DNA of 64,000 nucleotides from Bacteroidetes bacterium HGW-Bacteroidetes-10 (GTDB lineage Bacteria; Bacteroidota; Bacteroidia; Bacteroidales; UBA932): contig PHDT01000011.1 in the NCBI GenBank assembly GCA_002842695.1, forward strand, positions 62,001 to 126,000. The letters run 5' to 3'. The notes under the pieces were generated by a model. The model made no database searches. It saw nothing but the letters and a program-made list of their open reading frames with translations, and was not told the origin of the DNA. The first letter of the stretch is position 1. Each line of letters opens with the position of its first letter. Made by a program: the position numbers and the translations under genes. Shown here piece by piece: positions 27,797-35,623 of this stretch.

Positions 27797-28810
27797 ATGC
27801 AGCTCGAATTCATACACAAGCCATCAGGTCATTGCGAAAACGGCGTTGTGAGCAATTTGCTCAGATTTTACGGGAAAGAGGTAAGTGAAGCGATGGTGTT
27901 CGGCCTCGGTTCGGGACTATTCTTTGCCCATATGCCATTCATTAAGCTTCACGGCATGGCAGTTACCTCTTTCAGACCATATCCGGGAGAGATTTTTGCC
28001 CGTGTTGTTAAGCTCCTGAATGTGAAGATGAAAAAATATAAATTCAGGGACAGGGATAAAGCAATGGAGAGGCTGGATGAGGTTTTACTTACCGGCACAC
28101 CCGTTGGTATGCTTGTAGGGGTATACCATCTTCCATATTTCCCCAAGGAGTATCGTTTTCACTTTAATGCCCACAATATTTGCGTTATTGGCAAAGAGGG
28201 CGACATATACACTGTTTCTGATCCTGTTGTTGTCGACAAATGTACACTTAGCTCAGATGAACTTAAGGTGGTCAGATTTGCCAGCGGGACCTACCCTCCG
28301 AGGGGAAGAATGTACCATATAACAGATGCCAGCGGAATTCACCAGCCAAACGGCGAGGCCATCAGAAGGGCTATTCTCAGAAATTGCAGCAGAATGATTC
28401 ATATTCCTCTTCCTATGTTTGGTGTTGACGGAATAAGATACCTTGCCGGCAGGATGAGAAAGTGGGAGAAGAAGATGGGCAGTAAGAGAGCAGCCCTCAA
28501 TCTTGCTCAGGTAATCAGGATGAACGAGGAGATAGGAACAGGGGGAGCAGGATTCAGGTTTATTTATGCTGCCTTTTTGCAAGAGGCTGCTGCGGTAATG
28601 AATCAGCCTTCACTGCGCGACTTCTCTGCTCAGATGACAGCAGCGGGAGATATGTGGAGAGATTTCTCCTATAATGCGGCAAGAATGTTCAAAAAGAGGG
28701 ACGGTGATCTCATGACATATAATATTCTTGCCGAAAAACTGGAAAGAATTGCCGATAAGGAGGAGTCAATTTTCCGCGGCTTAGAAAAACTGATGAAGAA
28801 TGCACGATAG
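27797..28810 (+). CDS. BtrH_N-domain protein, putative acyltransferase
   Basis: A 337-residue protein. Its start, GHCENGVVSNLLRFYG with Cys13, and FGLGSGLFFAHMP match the BtrH N-terminal domain, a cysteine-peptidase-like fold. BtrH of butirosin biosynthesis transfers an ACP-bound acyl chain to an amino-sugar. Here it may transfer an ACP-bound chain to a hydroxyl or amine, for example joining polyene to dialkylresorcinol. The C-terminal half is helical and resembles DUF4872. The stop overlaps the ABC ATPase start. Confidence 0.82.
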   Translation: MQLEFIHKPSGHCENGVVSNLLRFYGKEVSEAMVFGLGSGLFFAHMPFIKLHGMAVTSFRPYPGEIFARVVKLLNVKMKKYKFRDRDKAMERLDEVLLTGTPVGMLVGVYHLPYFPKEYRFHFNAHNICVIGKEGDIYTVSDPVVVDKCTLSSDELKVVRFASGTYPPRGRMYHITDASGIHQPNGEAIRRAILRNCSRMIHIPLPMFGVDGIRYLAGRMRKWEKKMGSKRAALNLAQVIRMNEEIGTGGAGFRFIYAAFLQEAAAVMNQPSLRDFSAQMTAAGDMWRDFSYNAARMFKKRDGDLMTYNILAEKLERIADKEESIFRGLEKLMKNAR

Positions 28811-29561
28811 CTTTGCCATAGAGATTTCTGACCTGGTTAAGAGATACCCCGGCAGGCTCAATCCGACTCTTGACGGGCTGACCCTTAAAATTCCCGCAGG
28901 ATCGCTCTTTGGGCTTCTTGCGCCCAATGGTGCCGGCAAGACTACCACTATAGACATTCTTTGCGGGCTTAAGAAATTTAATTCGGGGACTATTTCGGTT
29001 AATGGTTTTTCGGTTCCTTCCGGGCTGAGAAAAATCAAACAGATAATGGGTCTCGTTCCCCAGGACATTGCTCTTTTCCCGCTTCTGACAGGAAGGGAAA
29101 ATCTTAAGGTAATTGGTGGAATTTACGGAATACCAAAAGCTGAGTTAAAAGGGAGGGCAGATGAATTACTGGAGAGGTTCGGTCTGACAAACAGCGCAGA
29201 TAAACTTGTCTCTGAGTATTCAGGAGGGATGAAACGAAGAATCAATATAATTGCAGGTCTTCTTCATATTCCAAAGATTCTGATTCTTGATGAACCAACA
29301 GTAGGAGTGGATGCTCAGTCCAGAAATCTTATTCTGGAGGAGCTTATAAAGATAAACAGGCAGGGTACTACTATTCTCTTCATTTCACACTATCTGGAAG
29401 AGGCAGAGTGTATCTGCGACAGAGTAGCACTTATGGATGGCGGTAAAATTATTCTTGAGGGAAATCCCCGTGATCTGACAGATTCACACCCAGAGTGCAG
29501 AAATCTGGAATCGTTATATATTAAGTTAACCGGTAAGCAGATGAGGGATACATATGAATAA
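28800..29561 (+). CDS. ABC transporter ATP-binding protein
   Basis: A 253-residue ABC-2-type ATPase. Walker A is APNGAGKTT at 41-49, the signature is EYSGGMKRR, and Walker B is ILILDEPTVGVD; the H-loop is ISHYLEE. It would power the permease encoded next, exporting a lipid-like intermediate or the finished pigment across the inner membrane. It overlaps both neighbours. Confidence 0.92.
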   Translation: MHDSFAIEISDLVKRYPGRLNPTLDGLTLKIPAGSLFGLLAPNGAGKTTTIDILCGLKKFNSGTISVNGFSVPSGLRKIKQIMGLVPQDIALFPLLTGRENLKVIGGIYGIPKAELKGRADELLERFGLTNSADKLVSEYSGGMKRRINIIAGLLHIPKILILDEPTVGVDAQSRNLILEELIKINRQGTTILFISHYLEEAECICDRVALMDGGKIILEGNPRDLTDSHPECRNLESLYIKLTGKQMRDTYE

Positions 29562-30828
29562 CAGACTTAAATATCTGCTCTATAAAGATTTTATAATGCT
29601 GGGAAGAGATTTTGCCGGCATTATCCTGATGTTTATTATGCCCATAGCTCTGGTTATTCTAATGGCAAACCTGCAGGACAGCACACTTAATGCAGTCAAG
29701 GGCACAAAAATTCAGCTTCTTCTGGTTAACAAGGATAAAGGCGAGCTGGGTGAAGCTATTGTAAAGGAGATAGTCTCAACCGGACTGTTTCAGATTGAAA
29801 CGGATGGAGTAGAATCAATAAACTCCCCGGCTGAGATGGAGAAGAGAATCTCCCCGGCAGAGAATCTTCTGGGTATTTTTATTCCTGAAAATTCAACCGA
29901 GATGATAAGGGGCAATGTTCAGAGATTTGTTGTAAGTGCTTTTAACGGTGTTCAGAAAGAGCCGTTCAGGGATGAGATCAAACTCTCAATTATTCTGGAC
30001 CCGCAGGCTAAGGGATCTTTTTATACGGTTCTTATGAGTACACTCAGGGAGCGGGCACAGAAGGTTCAGTTTGAATATATCCTGAAAGAGATAACAAATC
30101 AGGTAAATACTATATCGCCGGTAGTTGTTTCCACAGGGAATTTTTCCGGGGAGCAGTTTACAATAGATGCACGCTTTGCAACCAGAACCGGCAGCAATAT
30201 TGTTCCCAACTCAGTACAGCATAATGTTCCGGCATGGAGTCTTTTCGCAATATTCTTTATTGTGGTTTCACTCTCCGGTAACATAATAAAGGAGAGGGAA
30301 GGGGGGAGCTTTACAAGACTGCTCACAATGCCCTGTACATATGCAGAATATCTTATGAGTAAAGGCATTACTTATCTGTCTGTTGCACTTATTCAGTTTG
30401 GAGTTATGCTCCTTATCGGAGTCTATGTGCTGCCTCTTACAGGCCTTCCGTCACTGGAACTTGGCCAGTCTCTTTTCTCGCTCTTCTTTGTGGGATTTGC
30501 TTCGGCAGTAGCAGCTATAGGATATGGAATCGCAATAGGCAATGTGGCATCAACATCACAGCAGGCATCAGTTTTTGGCGCCGTGTCAGTTGTAATTATG
30601 GCTGCTGTAGGCGGAGTATGGATTCCGCAGTTTCTTATGTCGCCGCATATGCAGATTATCAGCATGCTCTCTCCCATGAACTGGGGAATGTCTGGCTTTT
30701 ACAGCCTCTTTCTCAGAGACGAAGGTTTTCTGGCAATTCTTCCCGAAGGTCTGGCTCTTATCGCCTTTGGTTTTGCCTGTTTTATGATAGCCCTCTATTC
30801 CAGGAGACAAATCAGATCAAATTTTTAA
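29554..30828 (+). CDS. ABC-2 type permease
   Basis: A 424-residue membrane protein: one helix near 17-37, a large periplasmic domain to ~225, then five or so helices. The layout is that of ABC-2 permeases (NIIKEREGGSFTRLLTMP is the usual linker). It pairs with the ATPase before it (8-base overlap). Confidence 0.9.
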   Translation: MNNRLKYLLYKDFIMLGRDFAGIILMFIMPIALVILMANLQDSTLNAVKGTKIQLLLVNKDKGELGEAIVKEIVSTGLFQIETDGVESINSPAEMEKRISPAENLLGIFIPENSTEMIRGNVQRFVVSAFNGVQKEPFRDEIKLSIILDPQAKGSFYTVLMSTLRERAQKVQFEYILKEITNQVNTISPVVVSTGNFSGEQFTIDARFATRTGSNIVPNSVQHNVPAWSLFAIFFIVVSLSGNIIKEREGGSFTRLLTMPCTYAEYLMSKGITYLSVALIQFGVMLLIGVYVLPLTGLPSLELGQSLFSLFFVGFASAVAAIGYGIAIGNVASTSQQASVFGAVSVVIMAAVGGVWIPQFLMSPHMQIISMLSPMNWGMSGFYSLFLRDEGFLAILPEGLALIAFGFACFMIALYSRRQIRSNF

Positions 30829-30850
30829 AAATCAATAAATACCCAAAACT

Positions 30851-31108
30851 ATGGACGAACTTATCCTGAAACTAAAACAACAGATTATTGAGGCGCTGAA
30901 TCTTGAAGAGATTACTCCTGAAGATATTGACACAGACGCTCCGCTTTTTGGAGATGGTCTTGGTCTTGATTCTATTGATGCGCTGGAACTTGTGATTTTA
31001 CTGGAAAGAGAGTACGGAATAAGAATGGAAGATCCAAAAGCGAACAAGGAGGTATTCAGATCTGTAAGAACTCTTGCAGAGTATATTGAGAAGAACAGGA
31101 AGGCATAG
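30851..31108 (+). CDS. Acyl carrier protein (second, resorcinol arm)
   Basis: An 85-residue ACP with GLGLDSIDALELV; Ser41 would be phosphopantetheinylated. It closes the cluster and is close to darA and darB, so it probably carries the chains for the dialkylresorcinol, but it could also serve the polyene. Convergent with the gene at 31111, separated by two bases; no terminator is visible between them. Confidence 0.9.
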   Translation: MDELILKLKQQIIEALNLEEITPEDIDTDAPLFGDGLGLDSIDALELVILLEREYGIRMEDPKANKEVFRSVRTLAEYIEKNRKA

Positions 31109-31110
31109 CT

Positions 31111-31470
31111 TTAAAGTTCAATCTCTATACTTACATCGCTTACTGTTGCAATTCCGTTCGCTGTTCCCGGTTTAAACCGTGGCAGCCGGCGAACAGCCTT
31201 TGCAATCTTCTTTTGAACTTTCTTGTCGAAAGAACCGGGGGCAGATCCGTTAACAGGTCTGCCCTTTTTGGTAACTGAAAAGTTTACCCTGAAGGTTGTT
31301 GGATGATCTGCAAAATCCCTGAATTCCTTCTTGAGATTTTTTACCAGCTCCTTTCTAAGCTGAGCTGTGCCACCCGGAAAAACAGGTGCGAGCTGACGTT
31401 TCTGAGAAAAAAGGGGCGCTGAACAAAGAAGGGCCAGCACCAGCAAAATCAATATCCTCTTCATGGCCAT
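31111..31470 (-). CDS. Small secreted TonB C-terminal-domain-like protein
   Basis: A 119-residue protein with a signal peptide (ATG at 31470 or at 31464; cleavage near LFSQ). The mature part resembles the TonB C-terminal domain: PVFPGGTAQL, FRVNFSVTKKGRPVNG and LPRFKPGTANG. Such free TonB-like domains are common in Bacteroidota and function is usually unknown. It follows tRNA-Gly by 14 bases on the same strand and may be cotranscribed with it. Confidence 0.72.
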   Translation of the reverse strand: MAMKRILILLVLALLCSAPLFSQKRQLAPVFPGGTAQLRKELVKNLKKEFRDFADHPTTFRVNFSVTKKGRPVNGSAPGSFDKKVQKKIAKAVRRLPRFKPGTANGIATVSDVSIEIEL

Positions 31471-31484
31471 TCATTTTTAATCAG

Positions 31485-31557
31485 AGCGGTAAATGGGGTT
31501 CGAACCCACGACCCTCAGCTTGGGAAGCTGATGCTCTGCCAACTGAGCTACTACCGC
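31485..31557 (-). tRNA. tRNA-Gly, anticodon CCC
   Basis: 73 bases fold into a full cloverleaf. The acceptor is GCGGTAG paired with TTACCGC, the anticodon loop is TTCCCAA (CCC), the T-loop is GTTCGAA, and the discriminator is T, as in bacterial tRNA-Gly. CCA is not encoded. Confidence 0.95.
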
Positions 31558-31566
31558 AATTCAGGA

Positions 31567-31574
31567 CAAATATA
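31567..31574 (-). promoter_or_regulatory. TAnnTTTG element for tRNA-Gly
   Basis: On the minus strand TATATTTG lies nine bases before the tRNA 5' end and directly abuts the stop codon of the M14 gene. It gives the tRNA its own promoter. Confidence 0.6.
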
Positions 31575-33140
31575 TCAATTTTCCTGCTCTTTTATAAGCA
31601 TAATGGCATCAACTATACCATTGAAGTGAGAAGCCCTTGCTTTCCATACAAACTTTCCATCACGTTTCTGAACAGCTGTGCCAATTCTGACCCACCTGTT
31701 CACATCCTCCGGGAAGGTTTCAGATGCAGGGCCGGCTTTCCAGGCATAAAGTGCATACTCCCCCTTTTTCAGGAAGGCTTTTTCAAACTTTACCTTTGCC
31801 CTGGGGTTACTGCTTTCTGCAGCGTTTTCTCCAAAATAGACCAGCTTGTTGTCTTCAATTGTGCTCCATCCACGTTTAAGAAGGTCTTTTGGTTCAATTA
31901 TGATTCTTTTTTCTCCGTCAATCTTCAGGTAATCATATACGGCATAAAAGGAGTCTTTTGCAAGATCTGCCAGATTCTCAGGAGATACCCATTCTCCGGC
32001 AGGATTATTTGCATAGAAGGTATATGGTGTTTCAAATGTTATAGCAAGTGTTGAGTCTTTAAACCTGTTCCAGATCCAACCCTCTGCGTATCTTGACCCA
32101 ACATCGGAAAAACTCTGATTTTCCGGCTTGTACAATCGTCTCTCTCCCATGGTTAGAGAAGATAATAACAATTGTTTGCGCAGGAATGATTCGTTTGTGG
32201 TTTTTGCAGTATGAATCCAGTAAGTGACAGAGTTTGCAATCTGAGAGTGCATGTTTAGCAGCAGGTCGAAAGGTCTGTCAGAAGTAAGCTGCTCCATTTT
32301 TGCCTTTAAGGCCTTTACCTCAGGCATGGTCAGAGAATCAGGTCTGTCCCAGTTGATTTCAATATTGACACCAGTTGAAGTAGATCTTGAATATCCTCCT
32401 TTAACTCCGTCCGGATTTATGAACGGTACAATATAGTATACAGCATTTTTACGCATCTGGACAGCATCCGGATTATCAGAGACAATCAGGTCAATCATAG
32501 CCTCAAGATGCCAGCTGGCAGGCTGCTCACTCGGGTGTGAACGTCCGTGGATCCACACTTTGCGCTTCTGGCTTTCAGGAACCGAAGGATCGGTCACTGT
32601 AATCATGTCTATGGGAAGCCCCTGTGAGCTTCTGCCTATCTCTTCTCCTTTCACATACGGGAGACTTTTCCATTCATCAAGCTTTGAAATATGACGGGAG
32701 AAAGTATATGGGATATAGTGAGAAACATATACAGTGTCGCGGTTAAAACGCTTTGTTATTAAACCTTTGCGCGGGTTTTCATCCTGAGAGAATCTCTGGA
32801 AATTAATCCCGTCGTAGCTGTAAAATGGCCTTATTGCCTCAGAATTTCTGATGTTAAGATAGAGGGTATTTCCCCGTGTTCCTGTCATCCTGAAGTAGTA
32901 CCATCTTGCGCTTGAAGCAAGGGTCGTGTCAATGGGATTCCTGGGGTCGAATCTTGAAAAAATATCATATGAGAGCAGGGTAGTTGAGTCATTTGGAGAG
33001 ATTCTGAATTTAACAGAGTCAACCAATTTTGCTTTTTCCAGACTTCCCGATTCAAATGAGGTATCGAAGCGTACCTGTGAAAAAAGAATGCCACTGCACA
33101 TTAGAGTAGGCAGTAGCATGCTGATAAGTCTTTTCGGCAT
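31575..33140 (-). CDS. Secreted M14 zinc carboxypeptidase
   Basis: A 521-residue protein with a signal peptide (MPKRLISMLLPTLMCSG, cleavage near LFSQ). An N-terminal beta domain (to ~145) precedes the M14 fold: HPSE with His202 and Glu205, His298 in NMHSQ, and a late TFETP block with the general-base Glu. These are the zinc ligands and base. The protein would cut C-terminal residues from peptides or peptidoglycan stems in the periplasm or outside the cell. It stands alone on the minus strand. Confidence 0.9.
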   Translation of the reverse strand: MPKRLISMLLPTLMCSGILFSQVRFDTSFESGSLEKAKLVDSVKFRISPNDSTTLLSYDIFSRFDPRNPIDTTLASSARWYYFRMTGTRGNTLYLNIRNSEAIRPFYSYDGINFQRFSQDENPRKGLITKRFNRDTVYVSHYIPYTFSRHISKLDEWKSLPYVKGEEIGRSSQGLPIDMITVTDPSVPESQKRKVWIHGRSHPSEQPASWHLEAMIDLIVSDNPDAVQMRKNAVYYIVPFINPDGVKGGYSRSTSTGVNIEINWDRPDSLTMPEVKALKAKMEQLTSDRPFDLLLNMHSQIANSVTYWIHTAKTTNESFLRKQLLLSSLTMGERRLYKPENQSFSDVGSRYAEGWIWNRFKDSTLAITFETPYTFYANNPAGEWVSPENLADLAKDSFYAVYDYLKIDGEKRIIIEPKDLLKRGWSTIEDNKLVYFGENAAESSNPRAKVKFEKAFLKKGEYALYAWKAGPASETFPEDVNRWVRIGTAVQKRDGKFVWKARASHFNGIVDAIMLIKEQEN

Positions 33141-33166
33141 TTTTTTGTTTTATGTGAACTGATCCG

Positions 33167-33322
33167 TTACAGTTCCGTTGCTTTTACTTTTACAACCTTA
33201 CCCCTGTTGGAGAAGGCAAGTTCGGAGTTGTTTTTCTTTTTCTCCTGAATAAGTCTGTGGAACGCGAGGTTCAAACCATTGAGAATGCTTTGGCGTAGCT
33301 CTTTAGTCTCTAATTCGCTCAT
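33167..33322 (-). CDS. 51-residue protein overlapping the zeta-toxin gene
   Basis: An ATG at 33322 opens 51 codons (MSELETKELRQSILNG ... KVKATEL) ending at 33167; it overlaps the toxin-like gene's last 20 bases. The sequence is charged with a helical start and Lys-rich middle. Overlap and co-direction suggest translational coupling; a role as cognate antitoxin or accessory protein is plausible but unproved. Confidence 0.6.
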   Translation of the reverse strand: MSELETKELRQSILNGLNLAFHRLIQEKKKNNSELAFSNRGKVVKVKATEL

Positions 33323-33884
33323 AATTTAACATTTTGTTGTAGGAAGGTTTATTGTATATCTTAGGTTCTAACGCTTTCCCGCCCTCTGCTATTAGCTCCT
33401 GCGGGATGGTGGAGTTGTTTATTATCATCCAGTATTCGCATAATGGAATATAAAGCGAAAATAAGTTTTTTATTCCAATATCGTATCGTCTTCGGATAGT
33501 TTTTTCTTCAATATTATGCCCTCCCGATGCCACTCTCATTTTAACTCGCTCAACAGCAAGGTTTGGGACGCTCAGCCAAAAAAACAACAAGGTTACCTTG
33601 TAGCCGCGTTCCTGGGCATACTTGATAACTTTGGTATACATTTTTGTGGCAAGCGTTGTTTCAATCGCAAAATCCGTGCCGTTGGTTATAAGATTGTCTA
33701 TGCGCTCAATCATGATTTTGCCGGCCTGAATAGACATACTCTCTGGTTTAAAGGGGGATAGACCCCTTGCAATTTCATCGGCATTAACGAACTCCCGGCA
33801 TGCCAGCATTTCGGGCAAAATGGTGTATGAAGCTGTGGTTTTTCCAGCCCCGTTGCATCCCGATATGATATAGAGTTTAGGCAT
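33303..33884 (-). CDS. Zeta-toxin-like P-loop kinase
   Basis: A 193-residue protein from the ATG at 33884 (MPKLYIISG); the open frame extends further upstream, but only across the TIGR02757 stop. Walker A is GCNGAGKTT. The NADEIA block with Asp and AIETTLAT resemble the substrate-binding parts of zeta toxins, which phosphorylate UDP-N-acetylglucosamine. A free-standing zeta-like kinase in Bacteroidota may be a toxin or a metabolic kinase. Confidence 0.83.
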   Translation of the reverse strand: MPKLYIISGCNGAGKTTASYTILPEMLACREFVNADEIARGLSPFKPESMSIQAGKIMIERIDNLITNGTDFAIETTLATKMYTKVIKYAQERGYKVTLLFFWLSVPNLAVERVKMRVASGGHNIEEKTIRRRYDIGIKNLFSLYIPLCEYWMIINNSTIPQELIAEGGKALEPKIYNKPSYNKMLNYERIRD

Positions 33885-33903
33885 AAGATTCTGGTTCTTT
33901 TTC

Positions 33904-33911
33904 CAAATATA
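33904..33911 (-). promoter_or_regulatory. TAnnTTTG element for the zeta-toxin-like gene
   Basis: TATATTTG on the minus strand, 19 bases before the ATG at 33884 and just after the TIGR02757 stop codon. It also supports 33884 as the start. Confidence 0.55.
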
Positions 33912-33912
33912 G

Positions 33913-34620
33913 CTATTTTTTCCCTGATGCACTCCATGCAAACAGGGCAAAATCGCCCAGACACGGGTCACCCGGAAATACTTCAGAGAGGTATTCGGTT
34001 ATCTCAGCGGCAGTAACGATATCTGCGCTCTTTCTTTTTGTAATCTTCATCTCCAGCGCATTTCTGTGAACATGTACATCCAGGGGGATAATTAGAGTGG
34101 CAGGGGAGATGCTTTTCCAGAGCCCAAGATCTACTTTGCCGTCGTCCCTCACCATCCATCTGTGAAGCATCCATATCTTTTTATTGGCAGCCTTTTTATC
34201 AGCCTTCCGCCCGTATACTTTAGTCCTGAACTCTTCCGGAGTAAGCCCTTCAAGAGTATCTCTTTCTGAGTATAGAGTTCTGAGATTACTGCAAATTTCT
34301 GCAAATTCGCTCCATCTGATTGTTCTGTGAAGACTTGCCGGATCGTTTCTGTACTTACCCCTCATTACATAATCAAAAGGTTTCCATGCCATTTCATCCA
34401 TCATCCGGCGGCAATCCCGAACAATCATCTCTCTTCTTCCCCAGGCAAGATGCGCAGCAAGTACTGCCGCAATCTCCACATCCTGCAGAGTCGCTTCTCC
34501 CGCTTTAAGCATAGAGGTAAAATGAGCAGGAATTGATACCGGATCGTCCTGAAAGTATTTATTGTCATTGTATTCGGTTGCAAGCTCCCTGACCCTTCTT
34601 TTAATCTCCTCAGATTTCAT
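33913..34620 (-). CDS. TIGR02757/DUF2400 family protein
   Basis: A 235-residue protein from the ATG at 34620 (MKSEEIKRRVRE). Its conserved stretches include AAHLAWGRREMIVRDC, RWMVRDDGKVDLGLW, IPLDVHVHRNAL and FPGDPCLGDFALF. The fold resembles HhH-GPD DNA glycosylases, but function is unknown. A promoter element lies 19 bases upstream. Confidence 0.85.
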   Translation of the reverse strand: MKSEEIKRRVRELATEYNDNKYFQDDPVSIPAHFTSMLKAGEATLQDVEIAAVLAAHLAWGRREMIVRDCRRMMDEMAWKPFDYVMRGKYRNDPASLHRTIRWSEFAEICSNLRTLYSERDTLEGLTPEEFRTKVYGRKADKKAANKKIWMLHRWMVRDDGKVDLGLWKSISPATLIIPLDVHVHRNALEMKITKRKSADIVTAAEITEYLSEVFPGDPCLGDFALFAWSASGKK

Positions 34621-34638
34621 TTTATTCAAATAATTGCC

Positions 34639-34657
34639 CAAATTTACATTAACTTTG
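34639..34657. promoter_or_regulatory. Divergent TAnnTTTG elements between TIGR02757 and lipoprotein
   Basis: Two elements face opposite ways: TAAATTTG on the minus strand (34639-34646) for the TIGR02757 gene and TAACTTTG on the plus strand (34650-34657) for the lipoprotein gene. The plus element would leave only ~12 bases before the ATG at 34676. Confidence 0.6.
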
Positions 34658-34675
34658 ACAGAGATGAAACGGAAA

Positions 34676-35092
34676 ATGAAATATTTGACAACCTGGCCGC
34701 TTTTTGTCTTCTCTATGCTGATACTCTTCTCCTGCGAAAAGGGACCGGCAGTGAAGCTTGACGGAACTTATTCCGGAACAATGGTAATTTCGGGTATTGG
34801 AACATATGAAAACAGTGAAGTGGTAATCACCGGACCGGCACTTTCAAGGGCATTAATTACCCTTAAGAAATTCCCTCTTGCAGCAGATTCTGATGTAACC
34901 ATTTATGCAGCAAGAGTAGAAAGCGACCCGGAGAAGTATACTATTTCCTACACAGGATCCGTAATTCCCGGAATGGAGTGCACTCTTACCGGAAATGCAA
35001 AGGGAGGAAACCTCAGCCTGGACCTCATAATCGAGGCCGGCGGCACCGCATTTTCACTTAATTATACTGGTAAGAGAATTGGAAATATTTAA
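34676..35092 (+). CDS. Small lipoprotein
   Basis: A 138-residue protein from the ATG at 34676 (MKYLTTWPLFVF), with a lipobox at LFSC. ATGs at 34634 and 34664 also exist but lie before or at the expected transcript start. The mature part is beta-rich with LDGTYSGTM and SYTGSVIPGMECTLTGNA, like calycin-type lipid-binding lipoproteins of Bacteroidota. Function unknown. A terminator follows 12 bases after the stop. Confidence 0.72.
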   Translation: MKYLTTWPLFVFSMLILFSCEKGPAVKLDGTYSGTMVISGIGTYENSEVVITGPALSRALITLKKFPLAADSDVTIYAARVESDPEKYTISYTGSVIPGMECTLTGNAKGGNLSLDLIIEAGGTAFSLNYTGKRIGNI

Positions 35093-35103
35093 CTTTATTT
35101 TAT

Positions 35104-35139
35104 AATGCTATCGAAAATTATTACGATGGCATTTTTTTT
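35104..35139 (+). terminator. Rho-independent terminator after the lipoprotein gene
   Basis: Arms aatgctatcg and cgatggcatt pair over 10 positions (one G-T), with a 10-base loop and a run of T after the right arm. Confidence 0.75.
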
Positions 35140-35148
35140 GCATATACA

Positions 35149-35183
35149 AACTAAGAAATTAGTTAAGTGACTAAATAGTTAGT
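35149..35183 (+). promoter_or_regulatory. Tandem palindromic operators for BlaI-like repressor
   Basis: AACTAA-GAAA-TTAGTT at 35149-35164 is a perfect inverted repeat with a four-base centre, and ACTAA-ATAG-TTAGT at 35170-35183 is a second. Centres are 20 bases apart, about two helical turns, so two dimers would sit on one face. Position just before a blaI/mecI-type gene implies autoregulation. Confidence 0.72.
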
Positions 35184-35221
35184 TGATGTTTTAAACATTT
35201 GTATATTAAATATATATAATT

Positions 35222-35623
35222 ATGAAATCTAAGATCAAACCAGAAATCAGAGAGCTAACCAAAGCAGAGTTACAGATTATGCAGCTACTCTGGAAAAAGG
35301 AAAAGGCATTCGTCAATGAGCTGATTGATGAGATGGAGGAGCCCCGTCCGGCTTACAACACCGTCTCAACAATTATCCGGATTCTTGAAAAGAAGGGTTT
35401 TGTGAGCCACCTCAATTTTGGAAAATCGCACCAGTATTTTCCTTTAATTGAGCGTGAAATTTACCTTAAATCCTTTATGGGAAACCTTCTGACATCTTTC
35501 TTCTCGGGATCAGTTTCAAACATGGTCTCTTTTCTGTCTCACAAAGAGAGCATATCTCTTAAAGAGGCAGACGAAATTATGGAAATTATATCAGGGCAAA
35601 AGAGTAATAAATCACAGTCATGA
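35222..35623 (+). CDS. BlaI/MecI/CopY-type transcriptional repressor
   Basis: A 133-residue winged-helix repressor: LTKAELQIMQLLWK, then PAYNTVSTIIRILEKKGFV (recognition helix) and a C-terminal dimerisation helix region. It represses its own operon until cleaved by the M56 partner encoded four bases before its stop. The tandem palindromes at 35149-35183 are the probable operators. Confidence 0.9.
   Translation: MKSKIKPEIRELTKAELQIMQLLWKKEKAFVNELIDEMEEPRPAYNTVSTIIRILEKKGFVSHLNFGKSHQYFPLIEREIYLKSFMGNLLTSFFSGSVSNMVSFLSHKESISLKEADEIMEIISGQKSNKSQS

Noticed and set aside
31386-32054. 222-codon + strand frame
   Set aside because: It runs through the tRNA-Gly gene and the M14 gene in antisense.
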